This document shows positions 13,515-13,539 of a stretch of 13,539 nt of DNA, in pieces. Origin of the DNA: an uncultured Ruminococcus sp. (GTDB lineage: Bacteria > Bacillota > Clostridia > Oscillospirales > Ruminococcaceae). The notes beneath the pieces were generated by a model, which ran no database searches, was not told where the DNA came from, and saw only the letters and a list, made by a program, of their open reading frames with translations. Every line of letters starts with the position of its first letter. Positions within the stretch are counted from its first letter, which is position 1. The stretch is from the NCBI GenBank assembly GCA_900556055.1, contig USNJ01000041.1, positions 1 to 13,539 on the forward strand. Direction: 5' to 3'. The position numbers and the translations under genes are program-made.

Positions 13515-13539
13515 GCTAAGGGTTTTTTCTTTCCCCCCG

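Larger units (their letters stand above)
13168..13539. other. Intergenic region without a supported gene
   Basis: These 372 bases hold no ORF I can support. Bases 13168-13260 are AT-rich and include a 10-bp direct repeat AAATATATAT (13220-13229 and 13237-13246). Bases 13260-13425 are markedly poor in T on the plus strand. Bases 13430-13539 are purine- and G-rich. A 70-codon hydrophobic frame on the minus strand (13198-13410) has only a weak ribosome binding site. The sharp composition shifts suggest decayed or repeat-derived DNA. The upstream neighbour gene lies beyond the window. Confidence 0.5.

Overview
The window is a chromosomal segment from a motile Gram-positive bacterium, most likely a Clostridia member of the Ruminococcaceae/Oscillospiraceae or Lachnospiraceae type. 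The evidence is the gene order flgB-flgC-fliE-fliF-fliG-fliH-fliI-fliJ-X-fliK-flgD, which is the Firmicutes fla/che layout. Strong AGGAGG-type ribosome binding sites, sigma-A-type promoters and a moderate GC content by eye agree with this. The genus cannot be fixed from sequence reading alone. Every gene I support lies on the minus strand, so the window reads right to left.

Right part (about 13539 to 10796). The first 370 bases at the right edge hold no convincing gene. They contain an AT-rich stretch and a purine-rich tract that could form a G-quadruplex, bracketed by a 10-bp inverted repeat. Next is a strong sigma-A promoter (TTGACA-N17-TATACT) and a long, highly structured leader with mutually exclusive pairings. 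It leads into a 16S rRNA pseudouridine synthase of the RsuA type. That gene ends in a rho-independent terminator. A second unit follows: a sigma-A promoter (TTGAAA-N17-TATGAT), a 5' UTR with three small tandem hairpins, and an ABC ATPase of the MsmX/UgpC/MalK type. It also ends in a strong terminator.

Left part (about 10720 to 1). A consensus-grade sigma-A promoter (TTGAAA-N17-TATAAT) starts a long flagellar operon. flgB and flgC encode proximal rod proteins. fliE encodes the MS-ring/rod junction, fliF the MS ring and fliG the rotor switch. fliH, fliI and fliJ encode the export ATPase complex, fliK the hook-length ruler and flgD the hook cap. The last gene, cut by the window edge, matches the conserved 'flagellar operon protein' family (TIGR02530-like). 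Genes overlap or are separated by a few bases, except before fliF (95 bp) and before fliK (177 bp). Together they build the basal body, the export engine and the hook-assembly tools in roughly assembly order.

Three things stand out. First, a DUF975-type multi-pass membrane protein sits between fliJ and fliK, where Bacillus carries ylxF/motE. Second, FlgD is about twice the usual length, with a roughly 300-residue extension of unknown role. Third, the rsuA leader has riboswitch-like architecture: an 8-bp closing stem, a terminator and a Shine-Dalgarno-masking hairpin all compete for one U-tract. It does not match any riboswitch consensus I could recall.
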